Shown in pieces: positions 8,765-17,569 of a stretch of DNA of 64,000 nucleotides (position 1 is its first letter; the number at the start of each line of letters is the position of its first letter). Where the stretch lies: contig CAVOKO010000012.1 in assembly GCA_963696525.1 (NCBI GenBank), positions 62,001 to 126,000 of the forward strand, in the 5' to 3' direction. Origin of the DNA: CAWBRT01 sp963696525. Its GTDB lineage: Bacteria; Acidobacteriota; Terriglobia; Terriglobales; Acidobacteriaceae. A program made the translations under genes and the position numbers. The notes under the pieces were generated by a model that saw only the letters and a list, made by a program, of their open reading frames with translations, ran no database searches and was not told where the DNA came from.

Positions 8765-9643
8765 CTATACCTTTTCCAATTGGGTGCGTCCGAACAGGCC
8801 CTCTGGCTTGAAAACCAGAACAACAATAAGGATGAGAAATGTCACCACATCCTTGTAATCGGAAGATATGAAGCCGGCGGTCATGCTCTCCGTTAAACCT
8901 AGAATAAAAGCAGCCCAAATTGCCCCGGCGACATTGCCCATTCCGCCGAGGATAACAACGGCGAATACCTTGGCTATGACCATCAGGCCCATGGCGGGCG
9001 ACACCAGGAAGATGGGCCCCACGAGAGTACCTGCGGCGGCAGCCAGAGCGGCTCCAATGGCGCAAGTCAGGCGGAAGATTCTATTGATATCAATGCCCAT
9101 CAGCCGGGCCGCATTCAGATTCTGTTCGCACGCCCGCATCGCTTTGCCCAGCCTGGTCCGTTTGATTACGTAGCTGAATATGACCATCAACACCACTGTA
9201 ACTATGAAAACCAGCAGGCGTTGCACCGTAATGGATAGGCCAAGTAAGGATAGATAGGTGTTCGAGAAGTGAGTTGGAAAACGTAACGGGTTCGGGCTGA
9301 AAAGGGCGATAGCACCGTTCATCAAAAAAATCGAAATGCCCAGAGTTCCGATAACCATGTTCATTTCATGCGCGCCCCTGAGGGGCCTGAATACGAACTT
9401 CTCCACCACCATTCCGAATAGAGCCATGATAAACATGGAACCGATGAGTCCGACCAGGAAAGGTAAATGCAATCTAACGACAAGGAACAGGCCGACAAAA
9501 GCTCCCAGCATGTATAGTTCGCCGTGAGCCCAGTTCACGATACCCAGAATGCCATATATCAATGTCAACCCGAGGCCGATCAGTGCATAGGTACTACCCA
9601 AGACCAGCCCGTTAATGAGCTGCTGAACAATCTCCTGTCCCAT
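8765..9643 (-). CDS. livH: Branched-chain amino acid ABC transporter permease LivH
   Basis: A 292-residue permease with eight or so membrane segments and LivH hallmarks GLTLIYGILGIVNWAHGELYM and GGMGNVAGAI. It is the first gene of the minus-strand operon that runs down to position 33. The ATG at 9643 has GAGAGTGAG upstream. The operon promoter should lie in 9644-10286, which it shares with the divergent FAD dehydrogenase. Confidence 0.95.
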   Translation of the reverse strand: MGQEIVQQLINGLVLGSTYALIGLGLTLIYGILGIVNWAHGELYMLGAFVGLFLVVRLHLPFLVGLIGSMFIMALFGMVVEKFVFRPLRGAHEMNMVIGTLGISIFLMNGAIALFSPNPLRFPTHFSNTYLSLLGLSITVQRLLVFIVTVVLMVIFSYVIKRTRLGKAMRACEQNLNAARLMGIDINRIFRLTCAIGAALAAAAGTLVGPIFLVSPAMGLMVIAKVFAVVILGGMGNVAGAIWAAFILGLTESMTAGFISSDYKDVVTFLILIVVLVFKPEGLFGRTQLEKV

Positions 9644-10286
9644 GTACTCACTCTCTGGCTTCGCTGCTATCTCAGACTCTGAAACTGTTCGTCATCGCAT
9701 TCCGGTTGAAGCACCAGCGGGAAACACGGGCGGAATAGGAATGCGCGGATCGTACCGCCGCGCCGCGTTCCAGCTTTCGTTTGCGCAGCCTTAAGACTAG
9801 CGGGCTGCTGAAAAACAGGCTGCGCTGATATGAGCATACAAGCAATTGCGCCGTGTAGCTCTGAGGTCGTGAATTCCGTAGCGCCTCGCTTGGCCTGCCC
9901 CAACAAGCCACCAGCGGGATTGTCGGGGACCCCGGCTTCGACGCGTTTTTCGGCAGCCTGCTGGTGTTTGGAGAAAAAGTATAGCCCAGGGAAACACGAG
10001 GTCCAATCGCATTGATCACACAAAGATATGACGTTTGTCACAGGATGGAGGCGACCATAGTGACCGGCAATAAATCAGGACGAGCCGCAGCCGCCGATTG
10101 CCGAGCCAACACGGGGTCTGTTTCGGGCTTGCACTGCCAGCTCAAAGCGAGACCGGCCTGCGCGTTCAGTGTCCCGCATCGTCACCACTTTGCAGCGGAA
10201 TGTTATGATCGCCTCACCTTTCGGAGATCGCTGTTTTGACCAGAATTAGCCGGCAAGATTGCTGGACTTAGACCTACAGGAGTCAC
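9644..10286. other. Divergent intergenic region between livH and FAD dehydrogenase
   Basis: This 643-base gap carries repeat copy 2 and must hold the promoters of both divergent transcripts. Short open frames across it follow the repeat and show no protein family. I see no convincing coding sequence and no recognisable riboswitch. Confidence 0.6.
9803..9963. repeat. Dispersed palindromic repeat, copy 2 (best full-length copy)
   Basis: About 160 bases bounded by GCTGCTGAAAAACAG and GTTTTTCGGCAGC, an imperfect terminal inverted repeat. Inside is the core palindrome CCCCAACAAGCC...TTGTCGGGG and the conserved blocks GAGCATACAAGCAATTGCGC and GTAGCGCCTCGCTTGG. The same blocks recur in reverse at 58660-58816 and 2921-3041. 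There is no transposase, so it behaves like a MITE or REP-type element. Confidence 0.8.
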
Positions 10287-11741
10287 ATGGCTGAAATCTT
10301 TCATTCATCAAGTCGATGGGCTGAACTCCGTTTGGCGTTGCTGGATGTAGTCGGTGAGAAGGGTTGCCTCTTTGACCAGCAAGACACTGCCGCCTATTGC
10401 GAGGATTGGCGCCGCCTTTATAAAGGACGTACACCGGCGGTCGTGCGTCCCGCCAGCGCGGACGAGGTCGCGGCAGTTGTGCGTTTGTGCGCCGAAAGGA
10501 ATTTTCAGATCGTGCCTCAGGGTGGCAACACCGGCTTGATGGGCGGCGCAATACCCAGCGAGGCAGGCACCGAAGTCGTGCTTTCGTTGTCGCGGATGAA
10601 TAAGATTCGAGATCTCGATCCTGTCGATATGACCATGACGGTCGAGGCAGGAGTGACGCTTAAAGCAGCGCAGGACTCGGCTATCGCTCAGGAATGCATG
10701 CTGCCAATATCCATGAGCTCGGAAATGTCCGCGCAGATTGGCGGCATTTTGTCCACCAATGCAGGAGGAAATAATACCGTCCGGTATGGCAATGCACGAG
10801 ACCTCGTGCTGGGGTTGGAGGTTGTCTTTGCCGACGGTCAAATATGGAATGGACTGAGGCGTCTACGCAAGGACAATACCGGATATTGTCTCCGCCAGCT
10901 TTTAGTCGGGGCCGAGGGGACGCTCGGCATTATCACGGCAGCGGTGCTGAAACTGGTGCCCCGTCCGAATGACCTCGTCTTGGCCTTTTGCGCGATACCA
11001 TCTGTTCAGTCGGCCCTGGATCTCTACTTATTGTTTCGGCGGTACCTATGGAACTTCATTCAGGCATTTGAGTATATGTCCGGCGAAGGAGTAGATCTAG
11101 TATCGAAGCACTTCCCGGATGCGCAAATACCTTTGCCTCAAAGGGCCGATCACTATGTCCTGCTGGAGTTGGCCGATGCTTCGCGGGATTCAGGCCTTCG
11201 GGAAAGAGTCGAGGAACTCCTGGGGGAAGGGATGGCTGGAGGGCTCGTGTTGGATGCTGTTCTGGCGGGAAGCTCGGGCGAGCGTGCGGCCCTATGGAAG
11301 CTGCGGGAAGAGCAGGCCGAAGCACATCAGCGAGAGTGCGCGGGCGCGACAGTGCTGAATGATGTAGCCGTGCCGGTATCCAAAGTGCCGCAGTTCATCA
11401 CTCTTGTCGAAGCGGCCTGTCAACAGCGGTTCCCAGGCATTCGGGCGATCCCATTTGGTCACGTAGGGGACGGCAACATCCACCTCGCTCTTTTGCCGCC
11501 GATTGGCGGCGATCCGGTAGCGTTTCTGGGACGCGGGGATGACATGATGAATACCGTAAACGAGGTCGTTCGCAGCTTCGATGGCAGCTTTTCCGCGGAG
11601 CACGGAATCGGCCGTCTGAAGTCCTATATGATGGACCAATGGCGCGGAGGTGCGGAACTAGAAGCTATGCGGCAGATCAAGGCGGCACTCGATCCGCGTG
11701 GGATTATGAACCCCGGTAAGCTACTGCCTTCCCGTCGCTGA
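10287..11741 (+). CDS. FAD-binding oxidase, GlcD/D-2-hydroxyacid dehydrogenase type
   Basis: A 484-residue flavoprotein with an N-terminal FAD-binding (PCMH/VAO) domain and a C-terminal FAD-oxidase C domain. Such enzymes oxidise D-2-hydroxy acids such as glycolate, D-lactate or D-2-hydroxyglutarate to 2-oxo acids. Visible motifs are GGNTGLMGG for FAD binding, the zinc/substrate histidines in GHVGDGNIHL, and EHGIGRLK near the end. The ATG has CAGGAG upstream. It is transcribed away from the liv operon. The GlcE/GlcF partners are absent, so it may work alone or with an ETF encoded elsewhere. Confidence 0.92.
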   Translation: MAEIFHSSSRWAELRLALLDVVGEKGCLFDQQDTAAYCEDWRRLYKGRTPAVVRPASADEVAAVVRLCAERNFQIVPQGGNTGLMGGAIPSEAGTEVVLSLSRMNKIRDLDPVDMTMTVEAGVTLKAAQDSAIAQECMLPISMSSEMSAQIGGILSTNAGGNNTVRYGNARDLVLGLEVVFADGQIWNGLRRLRKDNTGYCLRQLLVGAEGTLGIITAAVLKLVPRPNDLVLAFCAIPSVQSALDLYLLFRRYLWNFIQAFEYMSGEGVDLVSKHFPDAQIPLPQRADHYVLLELADASRDSGLRERVEELLGEGMAGGLVLDAVLAGSSGERAALWKLREEQAEAHQRECAGATVLNDVAVPVSKVPQFITLVEAACQQRFPGIRAIPFGHVGDGNIHLALLPPIGGDPVAFLGRGDDMMNTVNEVVRSFDGSFSAEHGIGRLKSYMMDQWRGGAELEAMRQIKAALDPRGIMNPGKLLPSRR

Positions 11742-11945
11742 ATCAGTTCAAGAGAATTCAACTCGGTTTGGCCGTCGCTGAACATCGGCGATAATTTTGT
11801 GCTGTGATTGCGACGATCCAGATTTCATAATCCCGACCTACCGTATGCAAGAACTCCGTCCGGATATTGTCGAATGGGGGCTGCTCCTCGAGTCCTTTGG
11901 ATCGCCTATTCTTCGCGCTTCTTGTCCAACGTTCCTGAGTCTCCC

Positions 11946-13160
11946 TTACTCATAGCTTGGGTATTCTCCGTCCCAAACTATGCTGCGATACCTCGTGGGA
12001 TCCGTGTCGCCTTCGGTGCTGATCAGGAGCACGTGTGAGTTCCGGTCCAAGCCAAGTGCGGCTCTTGCGTCTTCGAGGTAAGCGCTCTTCATCAAGGCGG
12101 CCAGCAAGCCCGTCGTGACCGCGCCGGATTCACCCGAGATGATACGAGGATCGTCATGCAAGGGATTGCCGAGCATCCGCATGCCCTTTGCGGCCACCCA
12201 ATCGGGACAGGAGAAGAATGCGTCGCTGTAATCGCGCAACAGCTCCCACGCTATGTGGCTAGGCTCGCCACACGCTAGCCCAGCCATGATAGTCGTCATT
12301 TCTCCGGTAACTATCCTCGGTTTGCCGTCATTTGCAACCGCCGATCGGTAGAGACAGTCCGCTTGATCCGACTCTATGATTGCAGTTACTGGTCGATCGT
12401 TGCCGAACAGGTCAGCGAAGTAGCCCTGAATGGCGCCGGCGAAAGACCCTACCCCTGCCTGAAGGAAAACGTGGGTAGGTTTCTTGATACCAATACGACA
12501 TAGTTGTTCAATCGCCTCAGCGGCGATCGTCCCATAGCCTTGCATGATCCAAGTCGGGATTTCCTCGTACCCTTGCCAAGCCGTGTCCTGGACCATAATC
12601 CAGCCGTGCTCGCGAGCGCCATGCGCTGCCAAGCGGACAGCATCGTCATAATTTCCCTCGATAATAGAAGCGCTCGCGCCCTCAGCCCGAATATTCTCCA
12701 AGCGCGTCGGCGAGGATCCTTTCGGCATATAGACAACTGCTTTTTGTCTCAACTGCCGCGCAATCCACGCGACGCCTCTGCCGTGGTTTCCATCTGTAGC
12801 CGTGACGAAGGTGACATCGCCGATCTGTTGACGAACCTCCGGCGAGAGAAGTTTGGTGCGATCCAATTGGCTGACATCAGTGCCCAGATGCCTTGATAGC
12901 TGCCTGGCTACGGCATAGGAGGCGCCCAAGACCTTGAATGCGTTGAGCCCAAAGCGAAAAGATTCATCCTTTAGAAACAGCCCGGCGATCCCCATCGAGT
13001 CGGCCAATGACTCCAAGCTGTCCAAGGGCGTTTCCTGGTATTCCGGGAAACTGCTATGAAAGTCTCTGGCCTTCTTCACTTCTACAGTACCGAACAATGC
13101 GGTGGACACACCTTCCGCTTTCTTAATCCGGTTCGAAGTCCAAGCTATGCGATTGTTCAT
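11946..13160 (-). CDS. dpaL: Diaminopropionate ammonia-lyase
   Basis: A fold-type II PLP enzyme of about 404 residues, close to the family length (398 in E. coli). It converts 2,3-diaminopropionate to pyruvate and two ammonia. The PLP lysine is in RFGLNAFKVLGAS (Lys76 here), the phosphate-binding glycine stretch is QAGVGSFAG, and TATDGNHGRGVA and SGESGAVTTG are typical. The ATG at 13160 has AAAGG four bases upstream; an ATG at 13175 is possible. It faces the FAD dehydrogenase convergently and follows the aldo/keto reductase, so a role in the same nitrogen-compound pathway is likely. Confidence 0.9.
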   Translation of the reverse strand: MNNRIAWTSNRIKKAEGVSTALFGTVEVKKARDFHSSFPEYQETPLDSLESLADSMGIAGLFLKDESFRFGLNAFKVLGASYAVARQLSRHLGTDVSQLDRTKLLSPEVRQQIGDVTFVTATDGNHGRGVAWIARQLRQKAVVYMPKGSSPTRLENIRAEGASASIIEGNYDDAVRLAAHGAREHGWIMVQDTAWQGYEEIPTWIMQGYGTIAAEAIEQLCRIGIKKPTHVFLQAGVGSFAGAIQGYFADLFGNDRPVTAIIESDQADCLYRSAVANDGKPRIVTGEMTTIMAGLACGEPSHIAWELLRDYSDAFFSCPDWVAAKGMRMLGNPLHDDPRIISGESGAVTTGLLAALMKSAYLEDARAALGLDRNSHVLLISTEGDTDPTRYRSIVWDGEYPSYE

Positions 13161-13296
13161 TGTGCCTTTGATCATAGAGTCGCGTCCGAAAACGGAGACC
13201 GTCGATAAAAACTGCTCACCGGCAAAGGGTAAGAAGACAACTCAAGTCCGTCGACTGATGATGTTGATGGTCAGGATCTCAAATCGCGCCATTGTT

Positions 13297-14265
13297 TCAT
13301 CGGTTATAAATCGGGCTTGGGCCGCGGAACTCTTTCCACACCGCATCACAGGCCTCGACGGTCGCCTTGGAATGCGGTCCCTCGCTGCATGCTTTGAGAT
13401 TCTCTTCCAACTGCTCCATACGAGAAGCACCCAGGACTATGCAATCGACGCCGGTATGATGCAGAAGCCAATTCAAGGAAAGGCTGACAAGCGACCGGCC
13501 TGCATCCGCGGCTATTCTTTTTAACTGCTCCACCGCTTTGAAATTCTGCTGGTTCCAATAGCGATTCTGATACAGCGGGTTGGCGTCAAAGCGAGTGCCG
13601 GGGGAGATCGTTTCGGACTTATGCTTGCCTGTCAGCAAGCCGCCAGCGAGCGGATTATACGCAATTGTGGAAATGCCCAGTTTTTTTGCCATTGGCATGA
13701 ATTCCTGCTCGATGCCGCGTGCAATCAAGCTATACATAGGCTGGGCGATGGACGGTGCCTGGTATTTGTTCTTGTCGGAGATCCACTGCATTTCGCAAAC
13801 CTGCCAGCTCGCGTAGTTTGAAATCGCTATATAAAGGATCTTCCCTTGACGGACAAGCGTGTTCATCGCATCCAGGGTCTCTTCCATCGGAACGCTGTAG
13901 TCCGGCTCGTGCAAGTAGTAGATGTCGAGGTAATCTGTTTGGAGGCGTCGCAGGCTCTCTTCAACCGCGCGGAAGATCGCGCGTTTCGAGAGTCCGGCGT
14001 CATCGGGCCCATCACCCATTTTGTGATGAACCTTAGTAGCCAAGATCAGTTCCTTACGCTTGCCGCGGAGCGCATTCCCCAGCATGCTTTCCGCTACGCC
14101 ATGCTGGTAGCCGTTTGCGGTATCAACGAAATTAATCCCAGCTTCGATTGATCGCTCGATCATGCGCGTGGCACAGAATTGATCCACCGGCTTGCCAAAG
14201 GTCATCGTGCCAAAACAGAGCCTGGAGACACGAATTTCAGTACGGTTCAGTTGACAGAAATCCAT
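13297..14265 (-). CDS. Aldo/keto reductase
   Basis: A 322-residue TIM-barrel oxidoreductase using NADPH. The catalytic tetrad can be placed: Asp in INFVDTANGYQHG, Tyr in the same motif, Lys in ILATKVHHK and His in YYLHEPD. The C-terminal cofactor site reads DCIVLGASRMEQLEENL. The ATG has GGAGAAG upstream. It lies between the M20 amidohydrolase and dpaL on the same strand. The substrate is unknown; the group includes YghZ/Gpr-like reductases. Confidence 0.93.
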   Translation of the reverse strand: MDFCQLNRTEIRVSRLCFGTMTFGKPVDQFCATRMIERSIEAGINFVDTANGYQHGVAESMLGNALRGKRKELILATKVHHKMGDGPDDAGLSKRAIFRAVEESLRRLQTDYLDIYYLHEPDYSVPMEETLDAMNTLVRQGKILYIAISNYASWQVCEMQWISDKNKYQAPSIAQPMYSLIARGIEQEFMPMAKKLGISTIAYNPLAGGLLTGKHKSETISPGTRFDANPLYQNRYWNQQNFKAVEQLKRIAADAGRSLVSLSLNWLLHHTGVDCIVLGASRMEQLEENLKACSEGPHSKATVEACDAVWKEFRGPSPIYNR

Positions 14266-14453
14266 AATCTATTCTTCTCCTTGCCTTGGATAAATCTATG
14301 GCTGAAAGCCAGAGAGCCTATAAATCTCTCTTTTATCCGTGGGTTACAGCGTGTCTACCATCATTCCTCCGGGAATCTGGAAGGCGGCTCCGCTCAACCT
14401 ATAAGAACCTCGGCGGCCAAGCAAGGATACAGCTTTTCAAAACAAAGAACTGG

Positions 14454-15764
14454 CTATGCTACCAGTAAGCGGCAGGCCACCCTAGCCATGAATTCGCAGT
14501 ACTGGGCAATAACTTTTTCATTGAAGTCAAAGCAAAAGTGATGGTGGCCGGCAGAGGCGTCGGCACCGAGCTGAACATAAGTTCCCTTGCCACCTTTTTT
14601 CTGAACGCTCGTCAGGAGATGAGAAAAATCCTCCGTAGCTCCGAAACTAATACTCTCCTGAATATTTCCGAAGCATCCCATTTCTTGCGCGATTGTCGCC
14701 GCCAGTTTGGCCATTTCTAGACTGCTCTCCCCACCTTGCGTCGCGCCGGTACACTCAGCTTTATAGTCCACGGCATACATGTGGGCGGCTGCTTCGATAA
14801 TTCGACGGGCTTCTTGGGCCATGAAATCGTTGATGTTGGTAGTTACCCCTCTCGTCTCCAGTTGCAGAACAGCGTTGGGTGGAATAATGTTGCGCCCCTG
14901 GCCGGCATGCAGCGAACCGACATTGATCCTCGAAGCGCCTTGGCCGTGGCGGGAGATGGCATGTAGGTTTAAAGCGCAGGTGGCGGCCGCAAGCAAAGCA
15001 TTTCGTCCTTCTTCTGGGGACATACCGGCATGAGCCGGTATTCCTGTAAAGGTGACGTCCAATTTGGTGGTCGCCAGGAACTCACGGGCTCCGCAGATGA
15101 AGTCGCCCAAGTGACGAGCCTTGATGCCGATGTGCCCGCCAAAAATATAGTCCACGTCCTCCAAAATTCCGGCGGCCTCCATAGCTGCCGCGCCGCGGCT
15201 ACCCTCTTCACTTGGCTGAAAGATCAGCTTCACTGTTCCGGAAAGATGATCTTTCAGATGCATAAGAATAATAGCTACCCCTAGTCCGGCGGCGGCATGG
15301 CCATCGTGACCGCAGGCGTGCATCGCTCCAGAATTGACGGAAGCGAATCCCTCCCGGTATGGGCGGTGGGTTTCCCCTTGTGATTCATTGATGTCGTTGG
15401 CGTCTATATCGAAACGCAGGGCGAGAGTAGGCCCTTCACCATGCCGAAGCGTGGCTACAAGCCCGGTCAGCCCTCCGGACATTTGTGCAACCAGTTCCGC
15501 ATCCGCCCCCTGAGCCAGAGCCCGCTCCATGTGCTTTTTCAAAATGTCCGGCTTGGGCACTCCCAACATGGCACCTTTGTTGATGACATTCTCCCCAAGG
15601 TCAACTTGGTATCCCAAGGACATTAGTTTTTTCGACAGGATCGCCGTGGTCCGAAATTCCGTCCAACCAGGCTCGGCGTATTTGTGGAAGTCTCTTCTGG
15701 CAGTGACTAATTCTCGCTCAATGGTTGCCGTAAGTTCCTTGATGCGTCCCGCGCATTCTCTCAA
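14454..15764 (-). CDS. M20 family amidohydrolase (AbgA/carboxypeptidase-like)
   Basis: A metal-dependent amidohydrolase of the M20D group, which cleaves N-acyl or aminoacyl amides. The metal site is visible as CGHDGHAA, then PSEEGSRGA and, near the end, GATEDFSH. A lid domain lies between. I chose a TTG start at 15764 because GAGGGAAA precedes it; a TTG at 15800 (448 residues) has no clear ribosome site. It lies upstream of the aldo/keto reductase and dpaL, which suggests that it frees an amino acid from an acyl conjugate for those enzymes. That reading is inference. Confidence 0.85.
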   Translation of the reverse strand: MRECAGRIKELTATIERELVTARRDFHKYAEPGWTEFRTTAILSKKLMSLGYQVDLGENVINKGAMLGVPKPDILKKHMERALAQGADAELVAQMSGGLTGLVATLRHGEGPTLALRFDIDANDINESQGETHRPYREGFASVNSGAMHACGHDGHAAAGLGVAIILMHLKDHLSGTVKLIFQPSEEGSRGAAAMEAAGILEDVDYIFGGHIGIKARHLGDFICGAREFLATTKLDVTFTGIPAHAGMSPEEGRNALLAAATCALNLHAISRHGQGASRINVGSLHAGQGRNIIPPNAVLQLETRGVTTNINDFMAQEARRIIEAAAHMYAVDYKAECTGATQGGESSLEMAKLAATIAQEMGCFGNIQESISFGATEDFSHLLTSVQKKGGKGTYVQLGADASAGHHHFCFDFNEKVIAQYCEFMARVACRLLVA

Positions 15765-15912
15765 GAGTTTTCCCTCGCTAAGAACTATCGTAATATCCAA
15801 GCCACGACCAGTCGGCTAAAGATAATCCCGCCGCTAATTGCAATCATAAGTTATCATTTCAGCGACACTGGCGCTGGTACTGTTACGATCTGGCAAAAGT
15901 GTTGGGGGAAGC

Positions 15913-16338
15913 ATGGTGATCAACTTTGTGCGGACACGTGATGCAATCGACGACTCGATACGCTTTCAACCAATAGAACGCTTAAAAGTATATTTGTTCG
16001 GGGCAACTATATTGTTTGCATCGTTTGGAATGGGTGAAACGGTCTATCGACTTTTGTTTTCAGAGTTTGACGGCGCAACTGATCGTATTCCGGTTGAAGT
16101 GCTGTTTGGCTTGGTATTTGCCTGGCTCGCCACTAAATTCGTCGGCGGTGTTTACAGAAATCGCAAGGAGAGGAGCGCAAGGCTCAACTTCATTTGGGAT
16201 CGGAATCGTCAAATACGAGGCGCCCTGGAAGGAATCACCCCGATGGCCCACCCATTGAAAAACCAGCAATCGATCCGAGTAATCCGCGAAGAAGTCGATA
16301 GAATTGAGTGGGCGCTTAAAGAAATCTTACCGGGCTAA
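15913..16338 (+). CDS. Hypothetical two-helix membrane protein
   Basis: A 141-residue protein with two predicted membrane segments: VYLFGATILFASFGMGETV near residue 27 and VEVLFGLVFAWLATKFVGGV near residue 60. A basic cytosolic C-terminal half follows, rich in Arg and Glu and probably helical. The ATG has GGGGGAAG directly upstream, which supports translation. It is transcribed away from the amidohydrolase and stands alone. I do not recognise a family. Confidence 0.7.
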   Translation: MVINFVRTRDAIDDSIRFQPIERLKVYLFGATILFASFGMGETVYRLLFSEFDGATDRIPVEVLFGLVFAWLATKFVGGVYRNRKERSARLNFIWDRNRQIRGALEGITPMAHPLKNQQSIRVIREEVDRIEWALKEILPG

Positions 16339-16393
16339 GCTTCTCGGGCAAGTAGCAACTGGAATACCACTTTTAACACGCCGGGGCTTGTGT

Positions 16394-17536
16394 TCATCCT
16401 TCTTCTCCATCCTTATGCTTTGCCGCCGGGGAACCGGGTGCCTGCGAAAACTTCAGCAGCCAGGCGCGGCCAAGCAAACGCTGCCGGTGGTAAAAGGCAT
16501 AGACCTTGCGAGCCCACCGCGCGGAGCACCAATACGCCTTATGCCAGCGCCGAAGGGTCACTAGCTCACCGCCGAATTTGCTCTTGAAGCGGCCGTACCC
16601 GCTCATGTCATAGCACCGCAAGCCACGCTGCCTCCCTATGAGCATGGCGCTCCAATGCAGAAAATCGTTGGGGAAAAGCTCCCGCCCTTCCGCGGAATCG
16701 GCGCCACCCCAGAAGTAGAGGGTTTGGTTATCGAATGGGAACAGGCCGACCGACAGCAGCCGCCCTTGGGAATCGCGGATACGTAACCCGAGGATGCGAT
16801 CGACGCGGCGCAGATGCTCAAATAGCAATTGCGGGTGGGAGCGCGGAAACCCTGGCGCAACGCCCTTTCTGCGCATCATGGCGCAGTAGCGATCGTGGAA
16901 TTCGCCGGCGACTTCGGAAGTCTCGCAAATCTCCGCTTGCAGACCGAAGGCCTGCGCTCTTTTCACTTGGTAGCGGCGGCTCTTGTGCAAGCGCTTGAGC
17001 ATGGATTCTTCATCGTCCAACTCAACCCGGTAGGTGAGGTCTTCCATCGACTCGAAACCGGCGGCCGCAAGCACATCCTCGGGAAACCGGTTCTGTTCGA
17101 ACTCCACCATGGCGATGTCTTCGCGCTTGGCCCAGGCATCCAGCGCGCGCAAAAATTCCGCCGGATCGGCACTGGCATCCAGCAGAGCGCCCATGGAGTT
17201 GGTGTACCATCCCTTCAAGGGGCTGCCCAGAATTCGAAACGGTCCCTTGCGCACCTCCCCGCCACAGAATAAGCCGAGACGCCGCCCTTGCTTGCACACG
17301 GCCCACTGCTGAATGGAAACGCCTCTGCTCTCGGCCAGATAATCAAGCCACGCTTGGCGATGGAAGATCTCATAGCGGGGATACGCCATCACGAGTTCGT
17401 CCCAGCGACTGGCATCTTCGGCGGATAGCGGCACCAGTTCATACGGCCCGGGAACGAGCACGGCCGCGGGGATGGAATCCATCACCTTGCTGGACAACCG
17501 ATCACCTCCCGCAATTCCCGCCGGCTGAAGTACCAC
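16394..17536 (-). CDS. FemAB/GNAT-type acyltransferase (CelD-like)
   Basis: A 380-residue protein of the FemAB-like GNAT group that includes CelD and exosortase-associated proteins. The C-terminal acetyltransferase half contains LHKSRRYQVKRA, a long helix, and LYFWGGADSAEG with NDFLHW, a pattern seen in lipid-linked or exopolysaccharide acyl/aminoacyl transferases. The GTG start has GGAGGG six bases upstream. It follows the nucleotidyltransferase-fold gene by 33 bases on the same strand, so the two are probably one transcript. A role in surface polysaccharide modification is inference. Confidence 0.8.
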   Translation of the reverse strand: MVLQPAGIAGGDRLSSKVMDSIPAAVLVPGPYELVPLSAEDASRWDELVMAYPRYEIFHRQAWLDYLAESRGVSIQQWAVCKQGRRLGLFCGGEVRKGPFRILGSPLKGWYTNSMGALLDASADPAEFLRALDAWAKREDIAMVEFEQNRFPEDVLAAAGFESMEDLTYRVELDDEESMLKRLHKSRRYQVKRAQAFGLQAEICETSEVAGEFHDRYCAMMRRKGVAPGFPRSHPQLLFEHLRRVDRILGLRIRDSQGRLLSVGLFPFDNQTLYFWGGADSAEGRELFPNDFLHWSAMLIGRQRGLRCYDMSGYGRFKSKFGGELVTLRRWHKAYWCSARWARKVYAFYHRQRLLGRAWLLKFSQAPGSPAAKHKDGEEG

Positions 17537-17569
17537 TCCGCCCTCCGATTACGTGCCGAGAGGCGAACA

